Translations under genes and position numbers: made by a program | Origin: Salipiger bermudensis HTCC2601 | GTDB lineage: Bacteria > Pseudomonadota > Alphaproteobacteria > Rhodobacterales > Rhodobacteraceae | Direction of reading: 5' to 3' | DNA length: 34,431 nt | Assembly (NCBI RefSeq): GCF_000153725.1 | Contig: NZ_DS022276.1 | Location: 234,106 to 268,536 of the forward strand | Shown here: piece by piece, positions 33,872 to 34,431 of the stretch | Position numbering within the stretch: position 1 is the stretch's first letter | Layout: the number at the start of each line of letters is the position of its first letter | Notes under the pieces: generated by a model | What the model was told of the DNA's origin: nothing | Database searches by the model: none | The model's input: only the letters and a program-made list of their open reading frames with translations

Positions 33872-34431
33872 ATGCTGACGGCGATCATCGACTACGAGAG
33901 CGGCAACCTGCACTCGGCCGAGAAGGCGTTCCAGCGCATGGCGCGCGAGACCGGCGGCGGCGAGGTCGTGGTGACCACCGATCCCGAGACGGTGGCAAAT
34001 GCCGACCGCATCGTGCTGCCCGGCGACGGCGCCTTCCCGGCCTGCGCCGCGGCGCTGCGCCGGTCGGGCTGCTTTCAGGCCATGGTCGAGGCGGTCGAGA
34101 CCCGCGCCGTGCCGTTCCTCGGCATCTGCGTCGGCATGCAGCTACTGGCGCGCAAGGGGCACGAATACGAGGACACCGACGGTCTCGGCTGGATCGACGG
34201 CGAGGTCCAACGCATCGCGCCGTCTGAGCCGTCGCTGAAAGTGCCGCATATGGGCTGGAACGACCTGGTGATCGACCATGCCCACCCGGTGCTCGAGGGC
34301 ATCTCGACCGGGGATCATGCCTATTTCGTGCACTCCTTCCAGATGCGCATGACCGACGCCTCGCAACGGGTGGCGCATGTGGAATACGGCGGCGACGTCA
34401 CCGCCATCGTCGCCCATGAGACGGTGATCGG
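33872..34431 (+). CDS. hisH: Imidazole glycerol phosphate synthase subunit HisH, 3' end outside window
   Basis: HisH is the glutaminase subunit that feeds ammonia to HisF in histidine synthesis. The visible 186 residues show the class I glutamine amidotransferase core: ITAIIDYESGNLHSAEKA-like start, VLPGDGAFPACAAAL, and the nucleophile Cys in FLGICVGMQLLA. VPHMGWNDL and AYFVHSFQM follow. The His-Glu part of the triad would lie beyond the right edge. ATG 33872 begins MLTAIIDYESGN after a GGAAAGGA stretch. It follows fabI by 30 nt. Confidence 0.95.
   Translation, partial: MLTAIIDYESGNLHSAEKAFQRMARETGGGEVVVTTDPETVANADRIVLPGDGAFPACAAALRRSGCFQAMVEAVETRAVPFLGICVGMQLLARKGHEYEDTDGLGWIDGEVQRIAPSEPSLKVPHMGWNDLVIDHAHPVLEGISTGDHAYFVHSFQMRMTDASQRVAHVEYGGDVTAIVAHETVI

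Overview
The window is a high-GC stretch of chromosome from an alphaproteobacterium, most likely Rhodobacteraceae/Roseobacteraceae. The main reasons are the SAM/SAH-type riboswitch leader in front of metK, a class II EPSP synthase, the irr/fabA/fabB/fabI neighbourhood, the aroA-cmk-rpsA-ihfB-lapA-trpF series, and a short intergenic repeat of a kind common in this group. Coding density is above 90 percent. I see no phage, insertion sequence, CRISPR array, toxin-antitoxin pair or restriction system. This is core genome with a few local insertions.

Layout. 1-6724: dapB (cut by the left edge, minus strand) diverges from a plus-strand series: rbfA, a secreted DUF2233 protein, tldE/pmbA, a CysQ-like phosphatase, then a promoter and a lipid A/LPS operon (DUF4170 protein, WaaA-like protein, lpxK). 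6757-8121: an N-formylglutamate amidohydrolase family gene on the minus strand, then tRNA-Val(GAC) and ribosomal protein L36 on the plus strand. 8243-18767: a long minus-strand block read as trmB, aroA, a membrane protein, cmk, aldo/keto reductase, rpsA, two unknown envelope proteins, ihfB, lapA, trpF and a transglutaminase-like protein. 18903-26945: a second minus-strand block read as miaB, an OmpA-like protein plus lipoprotein pair, phoH, ybeY, corC, lnt, the riboswitch and metK. 27402-28762: a conserved protein of uncertain function overlapping a GNAT acetyltransferase. 28766-34431: a ferredoxin reductase-type flavoprotein and irr (minus strand), fabA, two unknown genes, fabB, fabI and the start of hisH.

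How the genes fit together. Several sets build the envelope: lpxK and the WaaA-like protein for lipid A/Kdo, lnt for lipoprotein acylation, lapA, the OmpA/lipoprotein pair, and fabA/fabB/fabI for unsaturated and saturated fatty acids. A second theme is translation and RNA: rbfA, rpsA, L36, tRNA-Val, trmB, miaB, ybeY and phoH. A third is amino acid and cofactor supply: dapB, aroA, trpF, hisH, metK. Irr beside fabA places an iron/heme-responsive regulator next to fatty acid synthesis.

No clearly new multi-gene system stands out. The best leads are a WaaA homologue that has lost its recognisable catalytic motifs, a Cys-rich secreted protein plus four-helix membrane protein between rpsA and ihfB, an OmpA/lipoprotein pair sharing a motif, a structured rpsA leader with an attenuator-like hairpin, two unknown genes between fabA and fabB, and a four-copy hairpin repeat. 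All functions are read from sequence and remembered family features; no database search was run.
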